A stretch of 64,000 nucleotides of DNA, taken from contig CM065682.1 of NCBI GenBank assembly GCA_017654935.2, positions 33,051,963 through 33,115,962 on the forward strand, given 5' to 3'. Positions 1 through 28,600 of this stretch are shown here, piece after piece. The stretch is from Phymorhynchus buccinoides (Eukaryota; Mollusca; Gastropoda; Neogastropoda; Raphitomidae). Within the stretch, counting starts at the first letter, position 1. Each line of letters starts with the position of its first letter. The notes beneath the pieces are model-generated. The model was not told where the DNA came from. It searched no databases and saw nothing but the letters and a program-made list of their open reading frames with translations. The position numbers were made by a program, and so were the translations under genes.

Positions 1-704
1 TCAAGTTTATTTTGACAGGGCAGCTTTAGCAAATCCAGTGATCAAAAAGAAACGTACAAACAAGAGAACAGAAACCACTGTCTCTCATGTGCACAAGCAG
101 ACAAACAAAAGGAAACAAAAACCAGTGCCCTTCATGTTTGCAAATCTGGTGATAACAACATCATGAACTGAAATTTCTCTCAATCAGATATATTAACGGA
201 TATAGTGATCTGTTATAGGCCTTTGCAACTAGGGTTATTAACGCCCTTGACAGTGAGGGTAATTGCTCTTGCTGGTCAGTACTGACAAGGGCATTCACTC
301 TTGCGAAAGGCAGCCATTTAGTGGCATCAAATAGGGGTTATTGGCGAGAGTTATCCCCCTGTCTGGTCAGTACTGAGCCATCTTCCCCCACCCACCAAGG
401 GCATTCACTCTTGCAAAAGGTGTTCGTTGCAGACCCCAATACTGCAATAGTCTTTGGATTAACAGCAATGAGCATGCACAGAAAAAATTGTCAATACTCG
501 ACACAGGTTCTACGCTCTTGACTGAAATGACTCTTGCTGTACATTGACTGACAATCCCTTGTTGACTCTGCACAGTTTTAGATGGCTTGTGTCCCAACCT
601 GTAATTGTTACTGACATCGTCACTTCCACCAGTTAATCAGTAAGTCATGCTTGACTGACAGGTTGAATAATGACCATATTTTATGGACTAGAAGCCAGGA
701 ATAG

Positions 705-1030
705 ACCCCTGCCACCCCCGTGGGGATATCAGGGGATCTTTTGTATAAATAGTTCCTCCACCTTCTGGAAGTTCTGTGCTTGTAACTTCCTCTAATCTGC
801 CACTCTCTTTGACTGCCTTTTTCCTTTGCTTTCTGTCATCTACTATCTTTCTGACTTATTGGCCTTTAAAAAAACAATCTTCCAAATAATTTTTCTCCTT
901 TGAGCTCCTCCAAAATCGGAATGTGTTGGCTGTACGCAGCAGGGAGACCAGTGAAAACTGAAAAACGGACACATATGTACCTTGCCCATCATGGCCACTT
1001 GGCCTGGGACCGCAGAAGAAGAGAAGAAGA
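705..1030 (+). repeat. Dispersed repeat family R1, copy 1
   Basis: Shares GTTCTGTGCTTGTAACTTCC and CGGAATGTGTTGGCTGTACG with other copies and ends in GAAGAAGAG. Copies at 7200-7490 (+), 31130-31350 (-) and 32188-32585 (-). No ORF; class unknown. Confidence 0.7.
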
Positions 1031-1964
1031 CCCCTGCGTCTTATTGTGTGACTTACAATATAGTAAGAAACTACAATAACAAAATCAGAATGTTGTGTAA
1101 GAAATGGGGGATGTGCTTTAAAATAGGATGTGCCTTATAGTCCATAAAATGCTGAACTTATTACAGCTCTGTCATGAAATTTGTTCACTACGCAATTTTC
1201 TGCTCACTTTTTTTTTTTATACCAGGCAATTTTCTTTTTACAAATTGTATTTATTTTTATGTACGCCTTCGTCTATGTAACTCCCTGTTTAGGTACTTAT
1301 GCGCAAGGCAATTCTCCATTCACAAAGTTTACATTTTATGCTATCTACACCACTCTGCTCACAAATTTATACTACAAACTTGTCTCTGGTGTTTTGTAAA
1401 TGATTACACAATTTGTTGATAATAATAATATGTTTGTTTGAAGAACTGGGCTGCTTTTGCCCTCTTATGATGCTGTATGCGTTTAGTTCTCGTCATCCAC
1501 AGTACAGATATGCTAGAAGTAGAAATACGAATTTGATCATGTATCACATTAATTCATTTGATAAAAATCATGGAGCTGTATTGTTTTGTATTAACCTTTA
1601 TTGCCAATGTGGATTTCTTACTGTAAAACCAGTAAGGAAGAAAATTGCTTTTCATGCAGCGCCGCTTTTGTTTTGTTTTTGCATGTTGGTCATGTGTTTT
1701 ACTGTAATTAATTGGAGAGGTGGGGAAAGGAGAAATTTTGACCATTGAGAAACCCTTTGTTTCGACTAGGTTCTCTTTTTTTCTGTATACAACCACCATC
1801 GTTCTAATAGATGATTAGGATGACTTAGTCTGTTCCCTATCAGTTTTTCGATATACTTAACTGATAATGTGCACAAGTTTATATGATATTTTACTAGCTT
1901 TCAGTGAAACCATTTAAATTTGTTTTCTTTATGAAAACTTGTTAAGTGTTGTTACTGTTAGTAC

Positions 1965-2138
1965 TACTGTATTTTACGGACTACAAGGCGCACCTGATTA
2001 TAAGGCGCAACCCCCAAATTTTACGCAAAATTCAGATTTTGTTACTCTGTTTTGTTACTATATTATCAGCCACATTATAAGGCGCAGGGATCTCAGTCTA
2101 GGAAAAAAGTATCGCCTTATAGTCAGTAAAATACGGTA
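1965..2138. mobile_element. ~174-bp MITE with TACTGTATTTTACGG ends
   Basis: Left end TACTGTATTTTACGGACTA is inverse to the right end TAGTCAGTAAAATACGGTA; the interior has ATAAGGCGC iterations. Related fragments occur in the exon-6 tandem repeat near 17868-18190. Confidence 0.7.
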
Positions 2139-4039
2139 ATCTTTGTGATTCAGGTTTCTCCCCTATCATTGTTGATGGTCATGCATGCGTGCACATTTCT
2201 GATACAGTGATGGAAATGTGTTGAAAAATGCGCTTAGCGGTATTACAGGAATGTACATGTACCAGTTTGGGTAAGATTTGATAGTGTTAATACTCAAGTT
2301 GCAAACTGTTAGATTATCATTTTAAAGTATTTGTATGTTTCAATTTGCATCACAATATTACTGTTCTGTGTGCAATGCCTTACCTTAACTTGGAACAAGG
2401 TTAGGAGATATAAAACTTATTAAAAGGGCACTTATTTTACTCTTGAAGTGAGGATCAAAAGGTCCAGTCACTTAAAGTTAAATACCTCCTTGATAACAAT
2501 ATAATCTGTCTGTCAACGTGCAATCCAGTTAATTCAAAAAGTGTTCATTAATTTATCAAATCACTTAATGTATGAATTTATATGAAGCATTTTTCATTGC
2601 TCGATGAATTTAGGTTACATTTTATGAATGGTTAGGGTATTGCCCAAAGCTTGGTCCAGCTTGGTAGATGAAGGTAGCACTCAGCTGCAACAAAACCCCA
2701 CAGGTTGTCCTGGAGTGCCACAGGCCTGGGCCATATTTCACATCTCAGGGTGTCGAAGGTAGGATAGTCCCATGGATGCTCCTGCTTTCAGGATGTTGCC
2801 TGGAGGCGTCGCCGGATTATGAGAATTTGAGAAGATGCATTTTGCGGTTATATATAGGGTAATGAAGTTCAACCAGAAGTGAAAGTGCAACAATAACCTG
2901 TCAACTACATTGGAAACTGTTGTTTCCCTTCAACTTCCATGGGGCATTGCCCCCCGGAGCCTCCAGGAGGGGCGCAGTCCCTGCACTCCACCAGGGCCTG
3001 GGCGGCCCCTGGACCCCTGCCTTGCAGGATTTTTTTAATTTCCCAGGAACACCCATGTAGTCCTGCAAGACGTGGTCAGGAGTCTGTGTACCCATGCATA
3101 CAGAGAGGGGTGAGAGAATCAGTAAGCAATAGTCCTTCATGTTAACAGCAAAAAATCAACGACTTGTTATTGGCACACTTGTTGTTGCTTCAGCTACGAT
3201 GTGATAATCTATTGACTTTTGTATAATATTGTCTCTGCTCATAAATTGACTATCATGAAATATGTTTTGATATTGGTGGTGTTGTTGTTTTCCTCTTTTG
3301 AACAGTACTTCATTTGTTTAATGCTACCTGTACCTATTATTGGATAACGTTACTGTCTTCCTTGTGGTCAAGTTACTGCTGTAATACATGATATAATGCC
3401 AACTTCTTTCTATAGTGAAGTGACATTACCGATAGACCTATTTCTCAAGTTTGCTTTGTAAGATTGCACTCAAAATATCATGCTTTATACTTGTAGATGT
3501 TATGTATAGATGTGTATGCCTTTATGATAGTTTATCGTTGATTATATTGCAGTAGTATAATATTGCGGTAATATTGCAGTAGTGATAAATGCCAACAGAT
3601 TTGAAATGTACATGTAAAATTGTATTTAAAATGTGTTTACATCATATCATCATCAAGACCTTTTAGATTGGAAATGTAAAATTATACTAAAAATGTGTTT
3701 ACATAATGCAAGTATCATCATCAAGGTCTTTTAGATTATAAATGTTAAAATGATATTTAAAATATATTTACACATCATATATTATAAGGTCTTTAATTTG
3801 TTTCACTACTTCAGTATATCAATTTTACTAATGCATTCACTGAATGAATGGGTAGGAGAATTATTGCCCTGTTAGGCAGCAGTGAATGTGGCTCTTCTTT
3901 AGTGGAGCAGCTCACTACAAGACTAAGTATTGTCAATTGCAGTGATATAGCATTGTACTAGCGAAAGGACAATTGTATATATGAAAGTGGCTTTTGATAA
4001 TGACCTGCATTTTTTTTAAATGACCTATTGTGTGTCTTA

Positions 4040-4482
4040 TACTCCAGATGGAAACCGTCTCTAAATCGCCTAGAAATGGAGATCTTTTATTTATTATTAT
4101 TAAGAATATTTCTATTGTGCACACCTTTAAGTTCTATGCTTTCATTTTCTTAATTATTTGAGACGGCTTAAAAATTCCAACTGGTATTGGTAGTATGATG
4201 TTTAAGAAGTATTATAGTAAAAAAAAGTCGCCACTTATGTCCTGATCAATACAAAGATATATATCCATTTAAAGACAGAATTTACGTAAATATTATATCT
4301 TTAAAATGGCTATGTCTTCATGTTGGTCAGGATATAAGTGTTGATTTGTTGCTATAATACCCCTTTCAGTGTCTTTGATCGTACTACCAATACCAATTGG
4401 AATTTTTTAGCCGTCTCAAATAATTAAGAAAATGAAAAATCTCCTTTTTCTAAGCGATTTAGAGACGGTTTCCTTCTGTACT
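4040..4482. mobile_element. Fold-back (long inverted repeat) element
   Basis: GGAAACCGTCTCTAAATCGC on the left is exactly inverse to 4454-4473. Similarity continues inward (TTCTTAATTATTTGAGACGG against its inverse, and TCCTGATCAA-type segments), giving arms of well over 100 bp with interruptions. No ORF. Confidence 0.75.
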
Positions 4483-6084
4483 ATCAGTATTGTAAAGCCC
4501 AGTTAGACTTTTAAAATTGATTGATGGTAATACATGTAATAATAACTTGTTTATTTAGAAATGAGTTTGATGTAACTCACTGTTATTTTTTTTAATGTAC
4601 ATACAGTATTTTTTAGATATTATTCTTCAGAATATTAATTTGATATCAAATATTGCCTCACATTGTCAGCTCTATTCTGTAAGCCAATTTCTTTTAGCAA
4701 CATTGGCACTTAAAAATGTTAGGCACAAACTTAAGATTTGTTAAATCAACATGGAGCCTTACCTTCTTTCTTCATTGTTGTCCGTAAAGTTGACCTTTCA
4801 GGTTCCGTTTTTGCTCTGTCTCAATATATTTATTATTACTTTTCTCAACTTACTATCGGTACTATTTTTGTGGGTTATTTTTTAACCCTCTGGGTACAGT
4901 ATACAGTATGATCTACAGTTACTTTCCTCCTGCTCATTCCATGATTCTTGGCGACATTAGTATGTGGAATCTGTTTTACTGATTAGTCAAAAAGTATATA
5001 ACCTACTGGTGCCTTTCCCTGCCTTTGCACATTGTATACTTTAAAAAAAAATTGCTGATGTATTGCTATTCATGTTGTTTATCTCCAACTGTAGTATCAC
5101 TGTTTTGCTTCAATAGCTACAAGAGTATGATGAACATAGCCATTCTTCTTTCTTTTGTTTTGTTTACCCTGTTCTCTGGTAAATTTATGCACAAGGGGTT
5201 TATGCCTTTGGTGCTGCCTCAGCCTCCTCCCGTCTTCCAGACTGATTAATTTATCATGGTGTAAGCCTTGAAGCTACAATACTGCCACATAGGCATTCTA
5301 GGCAATGAGCTGTGATTTTGCCTACCCCGGTCAAGTTTTTTCTTTTCTTTTCTTCTTCATTTTCTTTTACTTCTTCTTTCTTCCCTTCCTTCCTTTTTCC
5401 CGTTCCTCCTCTGGTCTTGTTCACCTTCTGATTTGTTCATCATCATCATCATCTTCTTCTTTTGCTTTCCCACAGGCACGCTATTAGACTAGAACTTCAG
5501 TCTTACAAAGTTTCTCTGTATATGGCCATGTTTTTCTTCTTAGTAAATCAAAGGGACATCATGGCTGGAGCAAACTTTTGTGTGCATGGATGTGTTTGTT
5601 GTGGGTTGTTGTTTTTCAAAACCATGCTGCATTGACAACCACAAACAAGAAACAACTCAGTCAGTTAAATATGTGAGAGGAGCCAACATAGGCTAGTTCT
5701 GCGTCGGAAGATTGTAACTTGTGAGATTTTGTTGAGGAGAAAGATTCACCTGATGGGTTGTTTTTTCTCCAAGGTTACAAATCCTCCACTGGCTTCCTGT
5801 TCATTTATGAATGAATATATTACAAAATTGTATTTGTTATCATCTGTAATTTTGACATGTTCGTCCTCTGTTTAGTTGGTTAACCTTCTGTCTTCTATGT
5901 GGCTGATCTTATGTCTCTTTTTTTCCAGGTTTTCAAACCTCTGCTATACTGACTAATAATGTATAAACAGGCACCTCTTGTGGTCTTGAAAACCAGACTT
6001 TTTGCACGTACATGTTTGTGCTTGTTGATGTTGAGATGCACAAAATATGATGTTTCATACGACTTCAGCAAAGATGTAGACTAA

Positions 6085-6460
6085 CACTCCCCCCACCCCC
6101 ACCCTTAATTTCTTGTATGTTTTTTTATCTCCAATTTTTCAGTCTTGCCTTTCTGATTGATCACTTAAATATCTACCATTTTCTATATTTAACGTTAATT
6201 TTCATCAATTTTAACCATTAAAACTATGCATTCGATATAGCAAAATAAAGGGGGAGGTTTATGGAACTGTGAACATATGAGCAAGAAACCCCGAATTGGC
6301 TATGTGGCGTCTTTTGGACTAAATAGTAAATAATTAATTATTAGTGACAATGATAATTGAGAAATCAATTAATTCAAAAAGTTGCTAAAATACTGCTTAT
6401 TGTTAGCTAAGAAAGGCAAGACTGAAAAAAACAGAAAGAACTAAGAGTGTGTGTGTGTGT
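6085..6460. mobile_element. Non-autonomous element with TTTCAGTCTTGCCTTTCT inverted ends, copy 1
   Basis: Left end contains TTTTTCAGTCTTGCCTTTCT and the right end AGAAAGGCAAGACTGAAAAA. It shares interior sequence (TAATTATTAGTGACAATGAT and inverse) with 34930-35600. Confidence 0.65.
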
Positions 6461-7199
6461 GTGTGTTCATCTATATGATAGATGACTTTTCTGTGGGTTT
6501 TATCTAAAACTCGTCAAAAACTTCTTTCAGACTTCAGCATGACTGGAATAGAATAGAATGGATTTTCCGTTTGCTTGGAGTTTTTCTCCGTGACTTATCG
6601 ACAGATTTATGTCAAAGCCTCAAGTTGCTTTCTTCCTTTCCTAGGGGTCTCATTAGACTCCTCTCTCCCCCCAATAGGTTGATATTTTGTTCATCCCGTT
6701 TAGTCATTCGCCAATTGCTTGATTTTCATTTTTCATTGTACAGCTTGAAAAAAATACTCAGTCTAGTTAAACCCCCTCTTTACTTCTACGCATTTGGCAA
6801 AAGCAAAATTGGTGCTTGTATTTTGCTGTTTGAATTTGGCTGAAGTGTGTAGGTGCAGGTCTGCCTACATGCCTGTGTGTATGATGTACTGTTCTGCTTG
6901 TTGGTGAACTCTTGGCATTTGACACTTGTTTCTTTTTCCTTCTCTGTCTCTATCAGTCAATGCATCTCTTCCTCTCTTCAAATCTACTTTTTACAATGTC
7001 ATTTCATCAATATTTTAATGGAAATTACTTGAATGTCAGAGGATAAGCCGTAGAGTAAAACATGCTTAAGCTTGCATTGCGTTCACTTCTTCGCCCTATC
7101 TCAATGTATTTTGAAGAAATGCCTTTAGTCTCCACAGCCCTCTTTTGGTGCAACTGGGTAGAGGGATAAAACTAGTCCAATATGTTTATGTTCCCATAA

Positions 7200-7490
7200 G
7201 CCCCCTGCCCCCCGTGGGGATACCGGGGGGTCTTTCGTACAAATAGTTCTGTGCTTGTAACTTCCTCTAATCCATCACTCTCTTTGACTCTGCCTTTTCC
7301 CTTTGCTTACTGTCATCTTTGCTTACTGGTCCATTCTCCTGCCTATTATCTATAAATTCTTACAAAGATTTCTTCATCCGAAGTCGGACATGCTGGGCCT
7401 AACTATTTCTTAGTTAGGCGCATAATGGCAGCATGACGCATCTACGCTCATATGACGGGAAACTGTCTGAGCGAACGAAGAAGAAGAATA
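7200..7490 (+). repeat. Dispersed repeat family R1, copy 2
   Basis: Same GTTCTGTGCTTGTAACTTCC core. Its 3' part reads GGACATGCTGGGCCTAA, a variant shared with the 31130 copy, so at least two subfamilies exist. Confidence 0.7.
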
Positions 7491-9494
7491 AGCCCGCTTC
7501 CCCCTCCTTCCTTCCCTTATCACATGATCAAGTGAGCCACTTGCTCAGTTGCCGTTACAAATTGTGGTTTTTACTCGTGCATTCATTAGCACCACAATGC
7601 TGCCTTTACATTTTCTGGATCTGTGGGGAAGTGACATGCAGTCCTGAGGAGTCACATGAAACATTAGCTTTGTTACATTGGTTTTAGTGTACCGGTACAT
7701 GACATTATGTTCTGTATGCGCAACAGGTAAAGTCTGCTTCATGGAATTGCAGCACTATCAGTGATTGTTATATTCAAGAAAGTTGCCATAGCTTGGTCAA
7801 TCATTTTTATAAAAAAAATGTATCTGGAAACTTACTGTGGACTGGTTTTCTTTTTTGTTTTGTTTTGATATTACGCTTTTTAGAAACAGTTTTGATGTAG
7901 AAAAGATTTGCATGTGTGCTTCTGAGAGTGGTTTTAGGAATGGGTACTTCAGCGTTGTATTTTAGTGGCTTAAATCATTATCCATTATGTCAATTATTAG
8001 AATGTTATTATGCGGCGTCCTATGCAAATCTTAAAGATGATTTTGTTTTTCCTGTAAGTTTACCAAGCTCATGAGGTCTGTAACTGGAAGACTAATTATG
8101 TTCTTGATACATTATTTTACCCTTTATTTATTCCCTCTTTCGGAATTGTTTTTATAGAACTATTGACGTGGAGATTTTTTAACCAACACTTTTCTTGGAA
8201 TTTGTAGGAATGTGTCTACAACTGTTATTATCACTGTTATTATCTCCTATCTGTGATGATGATTACCGGTATTATTCAGGTGATATGCGCTTACTCCTTG
8301 TCCTCAAAACAGTTAATATTAACATTAGTCACAAAGAGTTAAAGGTTACGTAAAAACACCTGCTATTTCTGTCCAGTCTCAATGTTTCTTTAAGTAATTA
8401 TTGCTGGTCAACTTTTCTGTATACTCACCAACTAAGTGGGGATAACTATTCACAGATAATTTCATTTTCCTCCAGCAGCCTTTTAGTGGCAGTGACAGCT
8501 TTCTTTGCACATTTGGGACTTTGACTTTGTGTATAATTACAGCATCTGTTCTCACTAGGAATGGAATGCAAAACTGGTTGAAAGTCTTTCTATAAATACT
8601 CCCCAAATATGCCCTAAATTGCCACCTGGAGAAATTATATTAATGATATCATTTGCACTCTCTCTCTGTTTGTCACACACATTTGTTTTGTTTCACACAT
8701 CTACACACCCATATTCATTTTGTTTTACTTCCACACACACACACATGTTTCACACATTTACAGACACACAGTACTTTACAGTATCTATATTTTTCATCTT
8801 TCCCACCATCTTTCATTCAAAACTCAACACAGTTCAACACAAATGTTCAGTCTTTCCATTTTTAATATCATAAATAGATTAAAAACATTATCTGTATCCA
8901 ACTTTTGTTCTAAATTGACACGCACTTGCCTGAATTTATAGCTGTAAGTACTGCATTTTTACTGTTGTAAATAAAAAGTTGGAAAATAATACAATGAAGT
9001 GTGTGTGTGTGTGTGTGGTTCCTATCAAATCTATTGGTGTATGTCTTGTGTGTGTGTGTACGTGAACAATATTACAAATAACACAATAACATAGGCGAAT
9101 ATCAAATAACATGGGGCCTTGGAAAAAAATGAGGAAATTGTCATGTTCACATTGTTTCTTACAAAACAATTTCCATTTTTTTTCTTTTTACTTCATGGCA
9201 GCCTCTTTTTTTTCTTTCTTTTTTTTTAGTACCATGGAGCACTCAGTTCTTGCAAAATAATTATTTGTATAAGTTACATATACTTGTGTATGCACACACA
9301 CAAGCGTAAACCTGTTAAATAATTAAAATCCAGCTACTAATTCCCTGAGTAATGCCTTCATGAACAGATCAATGTACAATTATCGGGTATATTAATAAGA
9401 ATTGGCACTTTTCTACCACGTGCCCACAAAGCTCAAAACTTGCCCACACTCATTCTCAATAATGGGCACATTTTAGCATAGATCACATGTATAT

Positions 9495-10240
9495 ATGCAC
9501 ATATCAAATGCACACATGCATTCATTAACGTGCAGTATACACACATCTCATATACCCAATTACATGTCACTTAGTTACACACATACAATACATGCATATC
9601 ACACAGACACACACACAACACTGACATATGTCTTACGTACCCATTTACACATTACCCCAGTACATTCACACATAGAATAAAATGCATACCACTCCAACAC
9701 ACACACACACACACACACACACCTCATGTACCCGCTTACAGTACACACATTACAAGCACATATACAGAAACATACATAACACAGACACACACACAACACA
9801 GTACACACATTACATGCACACATACATTCATACCACCCAAACACACACACACCTCATGTACCTGCTTACTGTACACACATTACAAGCACATATACAAAAA
9901 CATACATAACACACACACAGTACACACATTAGAATTTAGATGCACACATGCATTCATACCACCCCAACACACACACACCTCATGTAACTGCTTACAGTAC
10001 ACACATTACAAGCACATATACAATAACACACACAATACACACATTACCTGCACACATACAATAACATACATTACATACACAGTACACACATAACATGCAC
10101 ACATACATTCATACCACCCCAACACACCTCATGTACCCGCTAACGGTACACACATTACAAGCACATATATAATAATATACATAACACACACACACACAGC
10201 ACACACATTAGATGCACACATACATTCATATCACCCACAC
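9495..10240. repeat. CA-rich minisatellite (130-150-bp units) at the 3' side of TUBZ1
   Basis: Four units containing CCTCATGTACC(C/T)GCTTAC(A/T)GTA and CACATTACAAGCACATATA, separated by CA runs. The TUBZ1 stop codon lies 8 bp beyond it, so a TUBZ1 3' UTR would be UG-rich. Confidence 0.8.
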
Positions 10241-10247
10241 ACACATA

Positions 10248-25136
<14,889 letters not shown>

Positions 25137-25665
25137 AATCTCAAATCTGAAAGTAATGAATAATCAACGGCCAACAATCAATGAAGGTTTGTTTAACGTC
25201 CTATATTAGCAGGTATCTCATAGTTTTAGTTTAGGACCTGTTGACTGGTCACTGTTGTCTTCAACTGTCTTCCACTGTTCCAAAGGGCAGGGAAAGTGTA
25301 GATCTCATACAGATCTACATTTCGTAGCTGTCATTGTCATTGTCGTGTCAACTTGTCAACTAACTAAAGCATCAGAATCTTCACAAAGTTGTAGGATACC
25401 ACATGTACATCACTACATGCATTGTATGAAGAAAGAAGAATTTATGGATTGTCAACTCTCTATTTAGCGTCCATGGAGTCGACGAGGGAACTCTCAGCAG
25501 TCGGAGTGACTTGCTCTTGGACAGGAAAAAATCACTCTAGATGAATTTGGTTTCGTAAACAAAGATGATCATGATTCAGTGCCAAATTTGGAGAGTTCTA
25601 CTGAACGAAGACGCAATTTCCCCCTACAGTGTTTTCTGTTTATTGATCTGTAGAACTAATCAAGC
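25137..25665. promoter_or_regulatory. Divergent (probably bidirectional) promoter region between TUBZ1 and LRRC20
   Basis: These 529 bp separate the two start codons and must contain both 5' UTRs and at least one transcription start. No TATA box stands out. A 5' UTR intron on either side cannot be excluded. Sharing of one promoter is inferred from spacing and orientation. Confidence 0.55.
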
Positions 25666-28600
25666 ATGGCAGGAGCAGGTGTGACTAAGGTTGTCCATCG
25701 ATGCGAAGACGCCAAAGAAAATGGAAATTTGGGTATGTTCAACAGCTGGAATCGGGGTTTGCTCTTACTTCTACTTGGTGTCTGCTGAGTCACTTGGTCA
25801 GGTCAGGTATTTGACCAAGTACTTGGTGTCTGCTGAGTCACTTGGTCAGGTCAGGTATTTGACCAAGTACTTGGTGTCTGCTGAGTCACTTGTAAGGCAT
25901 CTTCATCTTGATCTTTTATTCATTTGAATAAGAAATAAGAGGTTGCACTATTATTGAATCAATCATTGACCAAGACATTCTAGTGACATTATACTATTAT
26001 AATTTATATGCTATCAACTTACTTAGTTGGGCTGTCTAAAAGTTCTGGTTCTGGGGGTCGGGAGGGCTGACACAAGTGACACAAGCCAAGCCCAAGGGGA
26101 CATAAGCAACACAATCAGAACATCACTTGCCACACTTGGGACCACTGTCATCTTCTTCCTATTGAGGATGTTTATCCTGCCCCACGCCCAAAGTCTTCGT
26201 TTGGACTGCAATTGGCGCACAGGATGCATAGTACTATACATGAGTTTGTGTCATGAATCCATTCCACCGGCACAGCATGGCCTACTCCTACCGAATAGTG
26301 GAATGGGCTTTAACGTGTGCACAAGGTCTTTGCGCATGCGTTCGCACACGGGACCTCGGTTTTAAGTCTCATTCGAAGGACTTTTTCCCCAACTGATGTC
26401 AGATACCCATTTAGTGTTTACACCTGGGTGGAGTGAGGAAAATAGGCGTAAAGTGCCTTTCCCAAGGACACACCCATGTGACCCGAGCTGGATTCGAACA
26501 CTCATGATCACAAACCTGACAGATTACGAGCCAGCGACTCAACCAACTGAGCTACAGCGGCTCCTGTTGTTCTTGTAGTAGTTGTAGGCAATCTCCTTGG
26601 GGAGATAATCTGTTGACTAAAAAAGCATTGGCTATGCTCTTTTCTGTCATAAACTTTATATAAAGTATCTTCTCTAGGGACAGATATTTCCTGTACAGAA
26701 AAGTGCGAGCCCAAAACCAAATACTGGTTAGTTTATTATAGTTGGTATTTTCGCCCGTCGATAGCATCAATTTAATAGGATACACTTTTTTGTGTATTTG
26801 GCATACTAGTCCTGCCAGATACTTATCTCTGTGAAATTCGGGCTGCCCTACATGGAGAGTGCATCACTGCAAGCGCAGCACCACCCTGTGGGTCCAGGGT
26901 TTTTTTGTGGGGGGGAGGGGGAGAGCAGGGTGAGTGGGAAGGGGGGGGGGGGGGGGGGGGTGTGTGCGGGGGACTTGGGAAACCAAGCTATCAATTTGGT
27001 CATGCCAGACAGTGGGATTTCTCCCTGCTCTTATCGACTTTTAGTTTTAACTGCTGTGGGATTTCTTTGTGCGTAAAGCACACGGGTCTGACTAGCTTTA
27101 AGTCCCCATCCAAAGGACTCAACGTTCAGTTTGATTTTCCCATCAAACTAGAAAGAAAGGACAAGGCCAGGACTCGAACCTGGGTCACTCACTCATTCAA
27201 ATTGGCAGGCAAACGTCTTAACCACTCTGACACCTTTCTTCTTGGAGAAGACATTATTAATTGTTGGGGATAGCCTTAATGTTTGCAGACTGCCATGAAA
27301 TCCTTTCATCAGGAAGTGTGATGATCTTGAACAAGACTTCTTTTATGACTGATGAATATTATGGTATCTTAATACACATTACATTTATGTTGTGTATTCA
27401 GATCTGTCAGAGTGTGAACTGGTCCATGTTCCTGACGCAGTCTACATGCTGATGAGGAACACTACAGTGCTTGTCTGCAATTTGTCGGCCAATGTTTTAC
27501 GTCGTGTGTCTGCAAAACTGGCCACCAAGTTCCCTTCACTCACTGGTAAAGCTCTAGATAAACCCTGTGTAATGTGGTATCTTTTTTTAAAATACATACA
27601 TGTATCTTTGTTTGGTTGTCTGTCTGATTGTCAGTGTCTCCCTATTCCCTATCCCTCTCAATCTCTCTCTCTGTACATTGGAATAATTGTCACATTCATT
27701 AATCAAAGTCCACAGTTGTGTGTGTGTGTGTGTGTGTATGTTTAACGTTGAGTGTGTTTGTGTGTGGCCGCAATTTCGAAAGAAGACAGAAAGTGCGTCT
27801 GTGCGAATTCATTTATTGCATGCACATTGTTAGGCAGAACCTTTGTGTTATGGTTGGCTGGCTTTAAACTGAAACTGAGTTATCACTTGCCGTATATTTT
27901 CACTGTGTCACTTCTGTCTAGTCTATGAATATTTATGATTGTTGCTCTTGCAGAACTGTATCTGAACAGTAACCACCTGAACAGTTTGCCAGACGAGCTG
28001 CGACAGATTGAAGGCCTGACCTCTCTGGACATCTCCCACAACAAGTTCAACTCCCTGCCTCCTGTGGTCTATCGGTTAGAGGCTCTGCGAAAGCTGAATG
28101 CAGAGAAAAATGAAATTACAGGTAATTAATTGTTACAACGCAACGCCTAGTACCGGTAACGCCGAGTACCGGTAATGCCCAGTACCAGTAACGCCAAGTA
28201 CCGGTAATGCTGAGTACCTGTTTTGCCAGGTCCACGAAATATTATATCTTGTCTTTCTCCCTCCTATTTTTTTCTCTCATCCCGTTCTACTCCCCACCGC
28301 ACCCCCCCCCCCCCTACCATCCCCCACCCCACCCATCCCCACCCCCGCCCCCTTACTCCCCACCTCCACCGTATAGTGGCTATACACACACGCACACGCG
28401 TTAACCTCATACTGAAGGGCAATTAGGTGGAAGACAATAGCCGTGAATAGCGGGATGTTGGTACCTCGGTAAAGTAATCTCTGCTCTTCAACCGTCTTGT
28501 TGGCCGCTCGCGAGCAGCAGCGAGTTGTTTGTGGGTAAAGTGTTGATTGAACTTAACGTCTGTTTTGGGTCGGCGCAAATGTAAATTGGCTCATATCACG

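Larger units (their letters stand above)
1..10247. other. Gene-free flank downstream of TUBZ1
   Basis: AT-rich sequence with family R1 copies, MITEs and fold-back elements listed separately, and a short tandem duplication of AAGGGCATTCACTCTTGC (about 284-302 and 399-417). None of the open frames here (the longest 111 codons, 1413-1748) shows a recognisable domain or splice context. I see no gene. Confidence 0.6.

Noticed and set aside
1413..1748. 111-codon open frame on the plus strand
   Set aside because: No domain, no splice signals in phase, hydrophobic AT-rich composition; consistent with chance.
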